The position numbers were made by a program, and so were the translations under genes. Below are positions 26,881 to 34,937 of a stretch of DNA of 43,394 nt, in pieces. The stretch comes from Streptomyces phaeoluteigriseus. GTDB lineage: Bacteria > Actinomycetota > Actinomycetes > Streptomycetales > Streptomycetaceae. Below the pieces are notes generated by a model. That model did no database searches. It saw only the letters and a list, made by a program, of their open reading frames with translations, and was not told where the DNA came from. Numbering within the stretch: the first letter of the stretch is position 1; the number at the start of each line of letters is the position of its first letter. Location of the stretch: NCBI RefSeq assembly GCF_001896135.2, contig NZ_MPOH02000009.1:417928-461321 (forward strand), read 5' to 3'.

Positions 26881-27753
26881 TCAGGAACCGCTGTGCTCCA
26901 GGATCGCGGCGGCCAGCGGTGCGTGCACCGCGGGCGGCAGGGCGTGTCCCATGCCGGGGATCTCCACCAGGCGGGCGCCACGGATCACCTGGGCGAGGTG
27001 CTGCGGGTGCGGCGGCGGGAAGACCGGCTCGGCCGGGGCGGCGATCACCAGGGTGGGGACCTCGTTGCGGGCGAGCTGCCGGGTGCGGTCCATGCCGAAG
27101 ACGTCGGCCCGGCCGTGCGCGGTGTTGGTGCGGTGATGCCCGGTGTGCTCGATGATCCCGCGCTCCGAGGCACGGGTGTACGCGGCGTCGAAGGGGAGGG
27201 CGTCACCGCTCAGCGCCCGCCAGTGCTCCACCCTGCGGTCCAGCTCGGCCTCCAGGTCCAGGTCGGGCGGCACGGGCCGGGCCCACAGCTCCAGCACCCG
27301 CGGGTCGATCCCGGGCAGCTCCTCGACGGGCACCTCCACACCGTCCGGCCGTACGTACGGCGTGGAGCTGAGCGCCTGGGTGCCCATCAGGGTCGCGGTG
27401 CGCAGCCGGTCGGGGTGGTCGGCGAGCAGCAGTTGGGTGAGCATGCCGCCGAGGGAGAGGCCGACGACATGGGCCCGGTCGACACCGAGGGCGTCGAGGA
27501 CCGTCACGGCGTCGGCCGCGAGCGCGGTGATCGGGTACGGCTGCTCGTCGAACGCCCACGTGGAGCGGCCGGTGTCACGGTGGTCGTAGCGGATGACGCG
27601 GTGGCGGGCGGCGAGGAGGTCCACGAACGGGTCGGGCCAGCCGACCCCGCTGGCCTGGGCGCCCATGATCAGCAGGAGCGGGGGCGCGTCCGCGGGACCG
27701 CGCTCCTCCACCCAGAGGCGGATGCCGGGGGCTGCGTCGACGTGGCGGTGCAT
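26881..27753 (-). CDS. alpha/beta hydrolase (RdmC/aclacinomycin-esterase-like group)
   Basis: The 290-residue cytoplasmic hydrolase has the oxyanion segment LLIMGAQASGVGW, the nucleophile elbow GLSLGG (S100) and the catalytic His in IPGMGHALPP. Where most relatives have an acidic residue in an HGxxDP-type loop, it reads APAEPVFPPPHP, so Glu may serve as the acid. The RYDHRDTGRS segment is typical of haloperoxidase-like and RdmC-like esterases. The natural substrate is unknown. GGAGG six bases before the ATG fixes the start at 27753. An imperfect TetR-like palindrome about 60-80 bp upstream suggests regulation. It is followed closely by the PAP2 gene. Confidence 0.85.
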   Translation of the reverse strand: MHRHVDAAPGIRLWVEERGPADAPPLLLIMGAQASGVGWPDPFVDLLAARHRVIRYDHRDTGRSTWAFDEQPYPITALAADAVTVLDALGVDRAHVVGLSLGGMLTQLLLADHPDRLRTATLMGTQALSSTPYVRPDGVEVPVEELPGIDPRVLELWARPVPPDLDLEAELDRRVEHWRALSGDALPFDAAYTRASERGIIEHTGHHRTNTAHGRADVFGMDRTRQLARNEVPTLVIAAPAEPVFPPPHPQHLAQVIRGARLVEIPGMGHALPPAVHAPLAAAILEHSGS

Positions 27754-27811
27754 GGGGGCCTCCAGCGGACGGGCGGCGGACGGGGCTCGAAGAAGCCGCG
27801 AGGCCGAGAGT

Positions 27812-27835
27812 GCGAGACGAGACGTATCGTATCGC
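27812..27835. promoter_or_regulatory. imperfect 24-bp palindrome, possible TetR-type operator
   Basis: GCGAGACGAGAC and GTATCGTATCGC match as inverted 12-bp arms at 10 of 12 positions without a spacer. The A/T-containing ATACGATAC core stands out in this GC-rich DNA. It lies 59 bp upstream of the alpha/beta hydrolase start. No TetR gene is in the window. Confidence 0.45.
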
Positions 27836-27844
27836 TATTCCCTC

Positions 27845-27877
27845 AAAAAAGGGACCCCGGGGCGTGAACCGGGGTCC
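27845..27877 (-). terminator. intrinsic terminator downstream of gabT
   Basis: On the minus strand a 9-bp stem (GGACCCCGG / CCGGGGTCC, loop of 8) is followed directly by a run of six T residues (27845-27850). It is the only hairpin in the window with a true U-run. It terminates minus-strand transcription coming from gabT, about 410 bp upstream. Confidence 0.85.
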
Positions 27878-27940
27878 GCAGTCTCTGGCCTGTGTCCGAA
27901 AGGTCGGCGCCCGGGAGATCGGCGTCCGAGAAGGAGGTCG

Positions 27941-27974
27941 CCACCCCGGAACAGGGGGGGTGGTTCCGGGGTGG
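27941..27974. terminator. second hairpin downstream of gabT
   Basis: A 12-bp perfect stem, CCACCCCGGAAC with GTTCCGGGGTGG, and a 10-nt G-rich loop, without a U-run. It probably reinforces termination of the gabT transcript. Confidence 0.65.
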
Positions 27975-28287
27975 CCGTCCGGATCGGAATGTCGCGCGCC
28001 CCGGGGGGTTTGGGGCGAGCGACCGTCCGATCGGTGAGGAGATCCGAAGCCGAGGGCTCCGGTTGTGTGCGCGAGGCACGACCAGGTCGAAGCTGGGGAG
28101 GCCCCGGCCTGGGTTCGCCCACAGTCCCCTGTGAGCGGGGTGTATCTCTCATCTGGGTAGAACCTACGGCAGTGACTCCAGGGACGACAGGCGGATCTCC
28201 CTCCCGCCATCCACCTCGCACACCTTCTTCACACGCTCTGCCCGGCCCGCGATTCCGTGGCTCGCGGACCGGACGCACAGGTCCCGC

Positions 28288-29622
28288 TCAGACGCGGGCG
28301 AAAGCCTGCTCGATGATGTCCAGACCCTCGTCGAGCAGGTCCTCACCGATGACCAGCGGCGGCAGGAAGCGCAGCACGTTGCCGTAGGTGCCACAGGTCA
28401 GGACCAGCAGGCCCTCCTGGTGGCAGGCCTTGGCGAGCGCGGCGGTCGCCTCCGGGTTCGGCTCCTTGGTCGTACGGTCCTTGACCAGCTCGATGGCGAT
28501 CATCGCGCCGCGGCCACGCACGTCACCGATGATGTCGAACTTGTCCTGCATCGCGGTCAGCCGGGCCTTCATCGTGGCCTCGATCGCCTTCGCCTTCCCG
28601 TTGAGGTCCAGCTCCTTCATCGTCTCGATGGAGCCGAGCGCGCCGGCGCAGGCGACCGGGTTGCCGCCGTAGGTGCCGCCGAGGCCGCCCGCGTGCGCGG
28701 CGTCCATGATCTCGGCGCGGCCGGTGACGGCGGCGAGCGGCAGCCCGCCCGCGATGCCCTTGGCGGTGGTGATCAGGTCCGGGACGATGCCCTCGTCCTC
28801 GCAGGCGAACCACTGGCCGGTGCGGCAGAAGCCGGACTGGATCTCGTCCGCGACGAAGACGATGCCGTTGGCGGCGGCGAACTCGCTGATCGCGGGCAGG
28901 AAGCCCTTGGCCGGCTCGATGAAACCGCCCTCGCCGAGCACCGGCTCGATGATGATCGCGGCCACGTTGTCGGCGCCGACCTGCTTGGAGATCTGGTCGA
29001 TGGCCTGGGCGGCGGCCTCCGGGCCGGCGTTCTCGGCCCCGGTCGGCCAGCGGTAGCCGTAGGCCACCGGCACCCGGTAGACCTCGGGCGCGAACGGACC
29101 GAAGCCGTTCTTGTAGGGCATGTTCTTCGACGTCAGCGCCATCGTCAGGTTCGTCCGGCCGTGGTAGCCGTGGTCGAAGACGACGACCGCCTGGCGCTTG
29201 GTGTACGCGCGGGCGATCTTGACGGCGTTCTCGACGGCCTCCGCACCGCTGTTGAACAGCGCGGACTTCTTGGCGTGGTCACCCGGGGTCAGCTCGGCGA
29301 GCGCCTCGGCGACCTCCACGTAGCCCTCGTACGGGGTGACCATGAAACAGGTGTGGGTGAAGTCGGCGAGCTGCGCGGCGGCCCGGCGTACGACGGCCTC
29401 GGCGGAGGCGCCGACGCTGGTCACCGCGATTCCGGAGCCGAAGTCGATCAGCCGGTTGCCGTCGACGTCCTCGATGATGCCGCCGCCCGCTCGCGCGGTG
29501 AACACCGGCAGCACAGAGCCCACGCCCTGCGCGACCGCGGCGACGCGGCGGGCCTGAAGCTCCTGCGACTTCGGGCCGGGGATGGCGGTGACGACGCGGC
29601 GCTCCTGCGGAAGTGCGGTCAT
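28288..29622 (-). CDS. gabT: 4-aminobutyrate aminotransferase
   Basis: This 444-residue class III PLP-dependent aminotransferase transfers the amino group of GABA to 2-oxoglutarate, giving succinate semialdehyde. Visible features are FNSGAEAVENAVKIAR (phosphate-binding region), FDHGYHGRTNLTMALT, VADEIQSGFCRTG (PLP-ring Asp) and the Schiff-base lysine K288 in ITTAKGIAGG. The family signature GTYGGNPVACAGAL is also present. GGGAG nine bases upstream supports ATG at 29622. It is monocistronic, with strong terminators downstream. The leader has an inverted repeat and a 9-bp tandem repeat that may bind a regulator. The polyamine genes further right suggest it takes GABA made from putrescine. Confidence 0.92.
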   Translation of the reverse strand: MTALPQERRVVTAIPGPKSQELQARRVAAVAQGVGSVLPVFTARAGGGIIEDVDGNRLIDFGSGIAVTSVGASAEAVVRRAAAQLADFTHTCFMVTPYEGYVEVAEALAELTPGDHAKKSALFNSGAEAVENAVKIARAYTKRQAVVVFDHGYHGRTNLTMALTSKNMPYKNGFGPFAPEVYRVPVAYGYRWPTGAENAGPEAAAQAIDQISKQVGADNVAAIIIEPVLGEGGFIEPAKGFLPAISEFAAANGIVFVADEIQSGFCRTGQWFACEDEGIVPDLITTAKGIAGGLPLAAVTGRAEIMDAAHAGGLGGTYGGNPVACAGALGSIETMKELDLNGKAKAIEATMKARLTAMQDKFDIIGDVRGRGAMIAIELVKDRTTKEPNPEATAALAKACHQEGLLVLTCGTYGNVLRFLPPLVIGEDLLDEGLDIIEQAFARV

Positions 29623-29643
29623 GGGGGGCTCCCTGATGATCTT

Positions 29644-29681
29644 GCGTACCGGGCGTACCGGGGTGCGTTTTACGGACGCAC
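29644..29681. promoter_or_regulatory. repeat cluster in the gabT leader
   Basis: GCGTACCGG occurs twice in tandem (29644-29652, 29653-29661), followed by the inverted repeat GTGCGT-N7-ACGCAC (29663-29681). They lie 22-60 bp upstream of the gabT ATG. Possible operator; the regulator is unknown. Confidence 0.35.
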
Positions 29682-29890
29682 AGGTTCTTTTCTCGCAGGC
29701 TAGGGCGGGGAAGGGGGTGCGGGCATGCTCCATGTGGGCGTTGTCGGCGGCGCCGGTTGTCCGTCGTGGACATAGCCACTCGGAGGGTCCGCCGCCGGGA
29801 CCCGGCCGCGTGAGCGGTGAACTCCCCTTGCGGGGGCGTTAGATTGACTCGGCGATGGTGGACGGAGCGGCTGGTCAGGGGGCAAGGGCG

Positions 29891-32421
29891 ATGGACAGCG
29901 ACGGGACGCAGGACGCGCGGGGCGCGCAGGCGGATCCTGTGCCGCGACCGGCGGTGCCGCCGGAGCGCGCCGCGACGCCGCCCGCCGGTGTGCCGGCGCC
30001 GCCCACGGTGCCGCCCCGGCCGGGCGACGCACCGCCGCTGCCTGCCGGTACGCCGTCGGTGCCGCCCGGTATGCCGTCCGTGCCTGCCAGTACGCCGTCC
30101 GTGCCCGCCGCTACGCCGTCCGTGCCGCGTGCCGGGGGGCCGGGTGCCCCGGTCTCCTCCGCGGTGGCCCCCTCGGCCGTGGCCGCCTGGCTGAACGAGC
30201 CCCGTGCGACGGCCGGGCCGGGCATCTGGCGGTTCGGGTACCGGCTGCCGAAGGCCGCGCGGGCGTCGGAGCGGCTCGCGCCGGTCACCGTCGTCGGCCT
30301 GCTCATCCCGTTCGTGGTGGCGCTGGTGCTGTGGTCGCTGTGGCGCCGCGGGAGCCTGCCGTACCAGTTCGCGCCGCTGCGACTGTTCACGCCGGACGAC
30401 TGGTGGTGGGGCGGCACGATCGCCTCCCCGAAGAACATGGAGGGCGCCGAGGCCCGCGTGGTCTACGACGGCGTCTTCTTCGCCGTCCTCGTGTTCGCCA
30501 TGGGGCGGCTGGGCGCCTGGCCCGACGCCGTACGCCACTTCGTCGGCCGTCGGCCGCAGCCCGCGCGGGCACTGCTCGGGCTGCTGGGCGCCCTGGTCGC
30601 GCTGAGCTTCGTGTTCCCGACCGCCTTCCCGGGGGTGGGCTGGGACGCCCTGCCCGTCATCGACCCCCTGTTCTCCCTGATCGCGCTGATCGCCGGCAGC
30701 TACGAGCTGTTCGCCTCCCGGCTGTTCACCAACGCGCTGTACACCGTGATCACCCTGCTCGTCGTCTGGCCGTTCGCACTGGTCGGCGGCTGGTGGCCGT
30801 ATCTGAGGGAACGGCTCGCCGCCCGGCGTGCGGCGGCCGACCCCGCGACGCCCGCCCCCGTGGAGCGCCCGCGCGCCGAGTGGCCCGAGCTGCGCGACGC
30901 CGGGCAGCACGAGGCGGCCGACGTGCTGACCGCCGAGGTCGCGGCCGGACGCATCAACGACGTGGACTGCGCGCGCGTCGTGCGCGCGTGGACGTCCGCC
31001 GGCCGGACTTCCGGGAGACCGTGCTGCGCCAGGCCGGGGCCGCCTGGACGCACCCCTCCGGCTCCCGCGACCTGCCCCGCCGCACCGGCCGCCACGACCT
31101 GCTCGCGCGCCAGGTCCGCATCGGGCGGTGGGTGGCCGGCGAACGTGCCCCCGCCGCCTATCACGACGCGGGCGCCGCGCTCGGCCCGGACGTGCTGGGC
31201 ACCTCGCTGCTCGCGGTCGGGCCGTCCGGCTCGGGCAAGACGCGCACCCTGGTGGAGCCGGTCACCGAGGCACTGGCCCTCCAGGCGCTCACCGGGGCGT
31301 GCGCGCTCGTCGCGGTCTCCTCGGCCGGGAGCCCGCTCGGCTCCGACTCCGCCTTCGACGTGATCGTCCGGATCGGCGACCCCTCGTCGGTGCACGACCT
31401 CGATCCGTACGCCGGGTGCGACGACCCCGACGAGGCCGCCGCCGTCCTCGCCGAGGCGCTGGTGGGCGACCTCGACACGGTGAACGCGCAGGGCGCGGCC
31501 ACCGCCCTCGCCCAGCTCCTCGGCCCCTACCGGGCCGTGCACGGCCGCTTCCCGCCGCTGCCGGTCCTGCGCGAGCTGCTGGAGGGCGAGCCGACGGCGC
31601 TGTCCGCGCTGCGCGAGGCGGTGGCCGGTGACGAGGTCATGCGCCGTGAGCTGGACGCGCGCGTCCGGCAGGCGGGTGCGCCGGGTGATCCGGGCCGCGC
31701 CCTCGCCGACCGCCTGGCCCTGCTGAACCGGCCGGCCTTCGCCGACTTCCTCGGCGGGGACGGCGGGCCGCAGAGCGGCGCGCACCGGGCGTTCTCGCTG
31801 CGCTCCGTCGCCCACCACCCGCTGCGGGTGCGCGTCGACCTGCCGGAGCGCGGCCACGAGGAGGCCGGCCGGCTGATCACCCGGCTCGTCCTCGCCCAGT
31901 TCCACACGGTCGTACGGGAGGCGGGGCGCGGTCACTTCGCCGCCCTGGTCCTGGACGACGCGACGGGCGCGGTCACCGCCGGCTCGGTGCGCCGGATCCA
32001 GCGGCTGCGCTCGCAGAACGCGGGCGTGCTGCTGTCGCTGCGCACGGTCGCCGACGTCCCGGAGGCCCTGCACGGTCCGCTGTACGGGGCCGTCGGCTGC
32101 CGGATGGCGTTCTCCGGGATCACCACCTGGGACGGCAGCCGGTTCGCGCAGACCTGGGGCACCGAGTGGGTGGAGACGACGGAGGTCGCCAAGCACACGG
32201 TCTTCGCCGACCAGCCGATGACCCGCGCCCTGCACGCCCTGCGCAAGCTGGTCACCGGCAAGGCGGTCACCACGGACGCGGTGACCGTGCGCCAGGTGGA
32301 ACGGGAGCGGTGGTCGGCGTCCCAGCTGGCGCACGAGGTGCCGCCGGGGCACGCGGTGCTGTCCCTGACCACCGTCCAGGGTGAGCACGCGCCGCCGCTG
32401 CTGGTGGATCTGCGCGGCTGA
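29891..32421 (+). CDS. membrane-anchored P-loop ATP/GTP-binding protein (one frame break)
   Basis: The repaired protein has about 843 residues. The N-terminal 100 residues are Pro/Ala-rich with four TPSVP-type repeats. Four or five membrane segments follow (VVGLLIPFVVALVLWSLW and others, residues about 125-300). The C-terminal half is a P-loop ATPase with Walker A GPSGSGKT near residue 444 and a Walker-B-like FAALVLDDAT. The order recalls membrane ATPases of the VirD4/FtsK type, but no conjugation genes are nearby and I do not assign a role. The frame breaks at about 30985-31000 (GTGCGCGCGTGGACGTCC region), repaired by one added base. The ATG at 29891 has AGGGGG eight bases upstream. A leaderless ATG at 29855 behind a TAGATT box is an alternative. 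Confidence 0.75.
30047..30130 (+). repeat. four in-frame 21-bp repeats in the P-loop protein gene
   Basis: Consecutive 21-bp units encode GTPSVPP, GMPSVPA, STPSVPA and ATPSVPR. They form a short Pro-rich cytoplasmic linker that may vary in copy number between strains. Confidence 0.8.
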
Positions 32422-32533
32422 GGCGGCCCGGCGACCCCTACAGTGAGGCAGAATCGGCATAGGCCCTTCATACGAAGCGGCCAAAAGATCATCCACCTGA
32501 TCGCCCGGCGTCCGCCTCAGACCTGAAGGTCCC

Positions 32534-34165
32534 ATGCCCCCCACGCTCGCCTCGCTCGTCCACCACTCCGCACTGAAGCTGACCGTGCGGGCGGGCGGGG
32601 ACCGTCTGGACGTGCCGGTGCGCTGGGCGCACGTCAGCGAACTCGCCGACCCCGTGCCGTACATGGAGGGCGGGGAGCTGCTGCTGATCACCGCGCTGAA
32701 GCTGGACGCGGAGGACCCCGGGGCGATGCGGCGCTATGTGAAGCGGCTGGCCGGGGCCGGGGTGGTGGGGCTCGGCTTCGCCGTGGGCGTCAACTACGAG
32801 GAGATCCCGAAGGCCCTCGTGGACGCGGCCGAGGAGGAGGGCCTGCCCCTGCTGGAGGTGCCCCGCCGCACGCCGTTCCTCGCCATCAGCAAGGAGGTGT
32901 CGGCGGCGATCGCGGCCGACCAGTACCGGGCGGTGACGGCGGGTTTCGCGGCCCAGCGCGAGCTGACCCGGCAGGCGTTGACGGACGGCCCCGAGGGCCT
33001 GCTCGCCGCGCTCGCCTCCCAGGTCGACGGCTGGGCCGCGCTCTACGACGCCTCGGGCGCCGTCGTCGCCGCCGCGCCGGAGTGGGCGGAGCGGCGGGCC
33101 GCGCGGCTCACCGCGGACGTGGAGCGGCTGCGGGAGCGTCCGGTACCGGCCTCGGCGGTGGTCGGCGGGCCGGAGCACTCCGACCACGACGACCGGGTCG
33201 AGCTGCACTCGCTGGGCACCGGGCGCCGCCCGCGGGCCGCCCTCGCGGTCGGCACGGCGTCGGCCCCCGGCACGGCGGAGCGCTACGCCGTCCACTCGGC
33301 GATCGCCCTGCTGACCCTCACCACCGAACGCTCCCGCTCCCTCCAGGCGGCGGAACAGCGCATCGGTGTGGCGGTGCTGCGCATGATGCTGGCGGGCGAA
33401 CCGGACCACGCGCGGGCCGTCGCCGGTGAGCTGTACGGCGGTCTGCTGGACGCCCCGTTCCGGGTGCTGGTGGCCGAGCCGGCGTCCGCGCGGGGCCACG
33501 CCGACGCGTCCTCGCACGCGCGCGTGCCCGGATCCGCCGACCGGGCCGAGGATCCCCTGGGCGCACTGGCCGAGGTCGTGGAGTCGGCGGCGGCCAGGTC
33601 CGGGGAGACGGTGCTGGTGGTGCCCGAGGGCGAGCGGCTGGTGGCGCTCGCCGTCGACGGGGGCGCGGCTGCCGCGGCCGTCGCCTCGTACGCGGCCGCG
33701 CTGGAGGACGCGCGGGCGTCCGGGGCCGAGGGCGAGGAGGACGAACTGGTCGTCGGCCTGTCCGGGCCGGCCGGTCCGATCGCCGCGGCGGCCGCGTACA
33801 AGCAGGCCGAGCAGGCGCTGTCGGTGGCGCGGCGGAGGGGCCGGGTCCTCGTGGAGCACGAGCAGCTCGCGGCGGGCTCGGTGCTGCCGCTCCTCGCGGA
33901 CGACGCGGTGAAGGCCTTCGCGGACGGTCTGCTGAGGGCCCTGCACGAGCACGACGCGACGGGCCGGGGCGATCTGGTGGCCTCCCTGCGCGCCTGGCTC
34001 TCCCGCCACGGCCAGTGGGACGCCGCGGCGGCCGACCTCGGCGTCCACCGGCACACCCTGCGCTACCGCATGCGCCGCGTCGAGGAGATCCTGGGCCGCT
34101 CCCTGGACGACCCGGACGTACGGATGGAGCTGTGGCTGGCGCTGAAGGCGACGGCACCGGAGTAG
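32534..34165 (+). CDS. PucR-family transcriptional regulator
   Basis: This 543-residue regulator has the PucR N-terminal sensor domain (VPVRWAHVSELADPVPYMEG, then GGELLLITALKL, residues 1-130). A central GGDEF-like region follows, and the C-terminal HTH_30 domain includes WLSRHGQWDAAAADLGVHRH followed by TLRYRMRRVEEILGRSLDDP. PucR-type proteins control purine, polyamine or GABA catabolism. Its position between gabT and the Pot/PuuB operon makes it the best candidate to regulate polyamine use here (inference). GAAGGT precedes the ATG by seven bases. The 112-bp upstream gap allows its own promoter but also read-through from the P-loop gene. Confidence 0.88.
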   Translation: MPPTLASLVHHSALKLTVRAGGDRLDVPVRWAHVSELADPVPYMEGGELLLITALKLDAEDPGAMRRYVKRLAGAGVVGLGFAVGVNYEEIPKALVDAAEEEGLPLLEVPRRTPFLAISKEVSAAIAADQYRAVTAGFAAQRELTRQALTDGPEGLLAALASQVDGWAALYDASGAVVAAAPEWAERRAARLTADVERLRERPVPASAVVGGPEHSDHDDRVELHSLGTGRRPRAALAVGTASAPGTAERYAVHSAIALLTLTTERSRSLQAAEQRIGVAVLRMMLAGEPDHARAVAGELYGGLLDAPFRVLVAEPASARGHADASSHARVPGSADRAEDPLGALAEVVESAAARSGETVLVVPEGERLVALAVDGGAAAAAVASYAAALEDARASGAEGEEDELVVGLSGPAGPIAAAAAYKQAEQALSVARRRGRVLVEHEQLAAGSVLPLLADDAVKAFADGLLRALHEHDATGRGDLVASLRAWLSRHGQWDAAAADLGVHRHTLRYRMRRVEEILGRSLDDPDVRMELWLALKATAPE

Positions 34166-34192
34166 CCGCCGGGCAGCGGGGAGCGCCGCGTC

Positions 34193-34254
34193 GCCGCATG
34201 GGCGGCCGTCGTCGGTGACGGGTGCCGTATGGGCGGCCGACGTCGGTGACGGGT
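34193..34254. repeat. 31-bp tandem duplication after the PucR gene
   Basis: 34193-34223 and 34224-34254 are adjacent copies differing at two positions; each starts GCCG(C/T)ATGGGCGGCCG and ends GACGGGT. It lies in the 164-bp gap between convergent genes. I see no clear terminator hairpin there. Confidence 0.8.
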
Positions 34255-34329
34255 CGCCCCCGGCAGAGCCGGGGTCACTGTCCCGGCCGGGGCAGGTGGC
34301 CGGGGTCGGTGGCGCCGTGGACGGGCGGG

Positions 34330-34782
34330 TCAGCCGGCCGCTCCCCCGGCGGGGCCCGCCACCGCCTCGTGCATGGCCAGTTCGAGGAGGGCCGGGTCGG
34401 TCAGCGTGCCGGAGCCGTCCGGCGGGACCAGCCAGCGGACGGCGCCGGTCGAGCGGCCCGGATGGGGCACGACGATCCAGGTGCCGGGCCCTGCCGTGCG
34501 GATGCCGGTGCCGACCCAGCGGGCGGCCGTGCCGGGTGGCACGAGAAACCCCATCCGGTTGTCCCCGAAGTCGGCCAGTACGGGTCCGGGCCGGCCGAGG
34601 ATGCGGGTGAGGACGTCAAGGGTGGGGTAGCCGAGTTCGCCCGGCAGGATGAGCACGTCCCAGGCCCTGCCCGCGGGCAGGAGCGCGACCCCGAGGGGGT
34701 TGCGCTCCCATTCCCAGCGGCAGGCCGCGGGATCCGGTGCGACGGATGCCAGCCATTCGACGGCTGTCTTCGCCCCAGCCAT
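34330..34782 (-). CDS. small conserved-looking hypothetical protein
   Basis: A 150-residue soluble protein without signal peptide or membrane segment. It starts MAGAKTAVEWLASVAPDP and contains GVALLPAGRAWDVLILPG and WIVVPHPGR. The layout faintly recalls the N-terminal part of actinobacterial primase-polymerase-like proteins (the PAGRAWDVL and FLVPPGTA segments), but the catalytic Asp/His pattern is not recognisable, so I assign no function. A strong GGGAGGT eight bases before ATG 34782 and normal codon usage support a real gene. The frame upstream of this ATG adds only Arg-rich residues. It follows the FAD oxidoreductase operon after a hairpin and is convergent with the PucR gene. Confidence 0.7.
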   Translation of the reverse strand: MAGAKTAVEWLASVAPDPAACRWEWERNPLGVALLPAGRAWDVLILPGELGYPTLDVLTRILGRPGPVLADFGDNRMGFLVPPGTAARWVGTGIRTAGPGTWIVVPHPGRSTGAVRWLVPPDGSGTLTDPALLELAMHEAVAGPAGGAAG

Positions 34783-34871
34783 GTGGGACCTCCCTGTGTC
34801 TCGTCGACGCGTGCGCGTCACCAGGGAGAGGGAGGTTTCCGGCGGGCATTACGCGGGTTCGGCATCCTCGT

Positions 34872-34893
34872 CGGAGTGAACCGGCTCACTCCG
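34872..34893. terminator. hairpin after the polyamine operon
   Basis: An 8-bp perfect stem, CGGAGTGA / TCACTCCG, with a 6-nt loop lies 45 bp after the FAD oxidoreductase stop. It is the probable end of the minus-strand operon. Confidence 0.6.
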
Positions 34894-34937
34894 GCACCGG
34901 ACCGCCGGCCGCCGAGGCGTCGGTCGTCGTCGCGGCG

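Larger units (their letters stand above)
27754..28287. other. 534-bp gap between gabT and the alpha/beta hydrolase
   Basis: No gene is supported. The gap holds a TetR-like palindrome near the hydrolase start, a classical minus-strand terminator and a second hairpin, each listed. The part from 27980 to 28287 has no feature I can identify; frames there are Pro/Arg-rich and unconvincing. Confidence 0.6.

Noticed and set aside
27835..28278. Small Pro/Arg-rich minus-strand gene in the gap after gabT
   Set aside because: It contains the intrinsic terminator and a second hairpin inside its frame and has no recognisable domain or start signal.
27980..28287. tRNA or other RNA gene in the gap downstream of gabT
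   Set aside because: I could not fold a cloverleaf or find T-loop consensus or a conserved RNA motif.
29891..32421. Conjugative coupling protein marking an integrated element
   Set aside because: No relaxase, integrase, replication or attachment site is present, and the flanking genes are metabolic.
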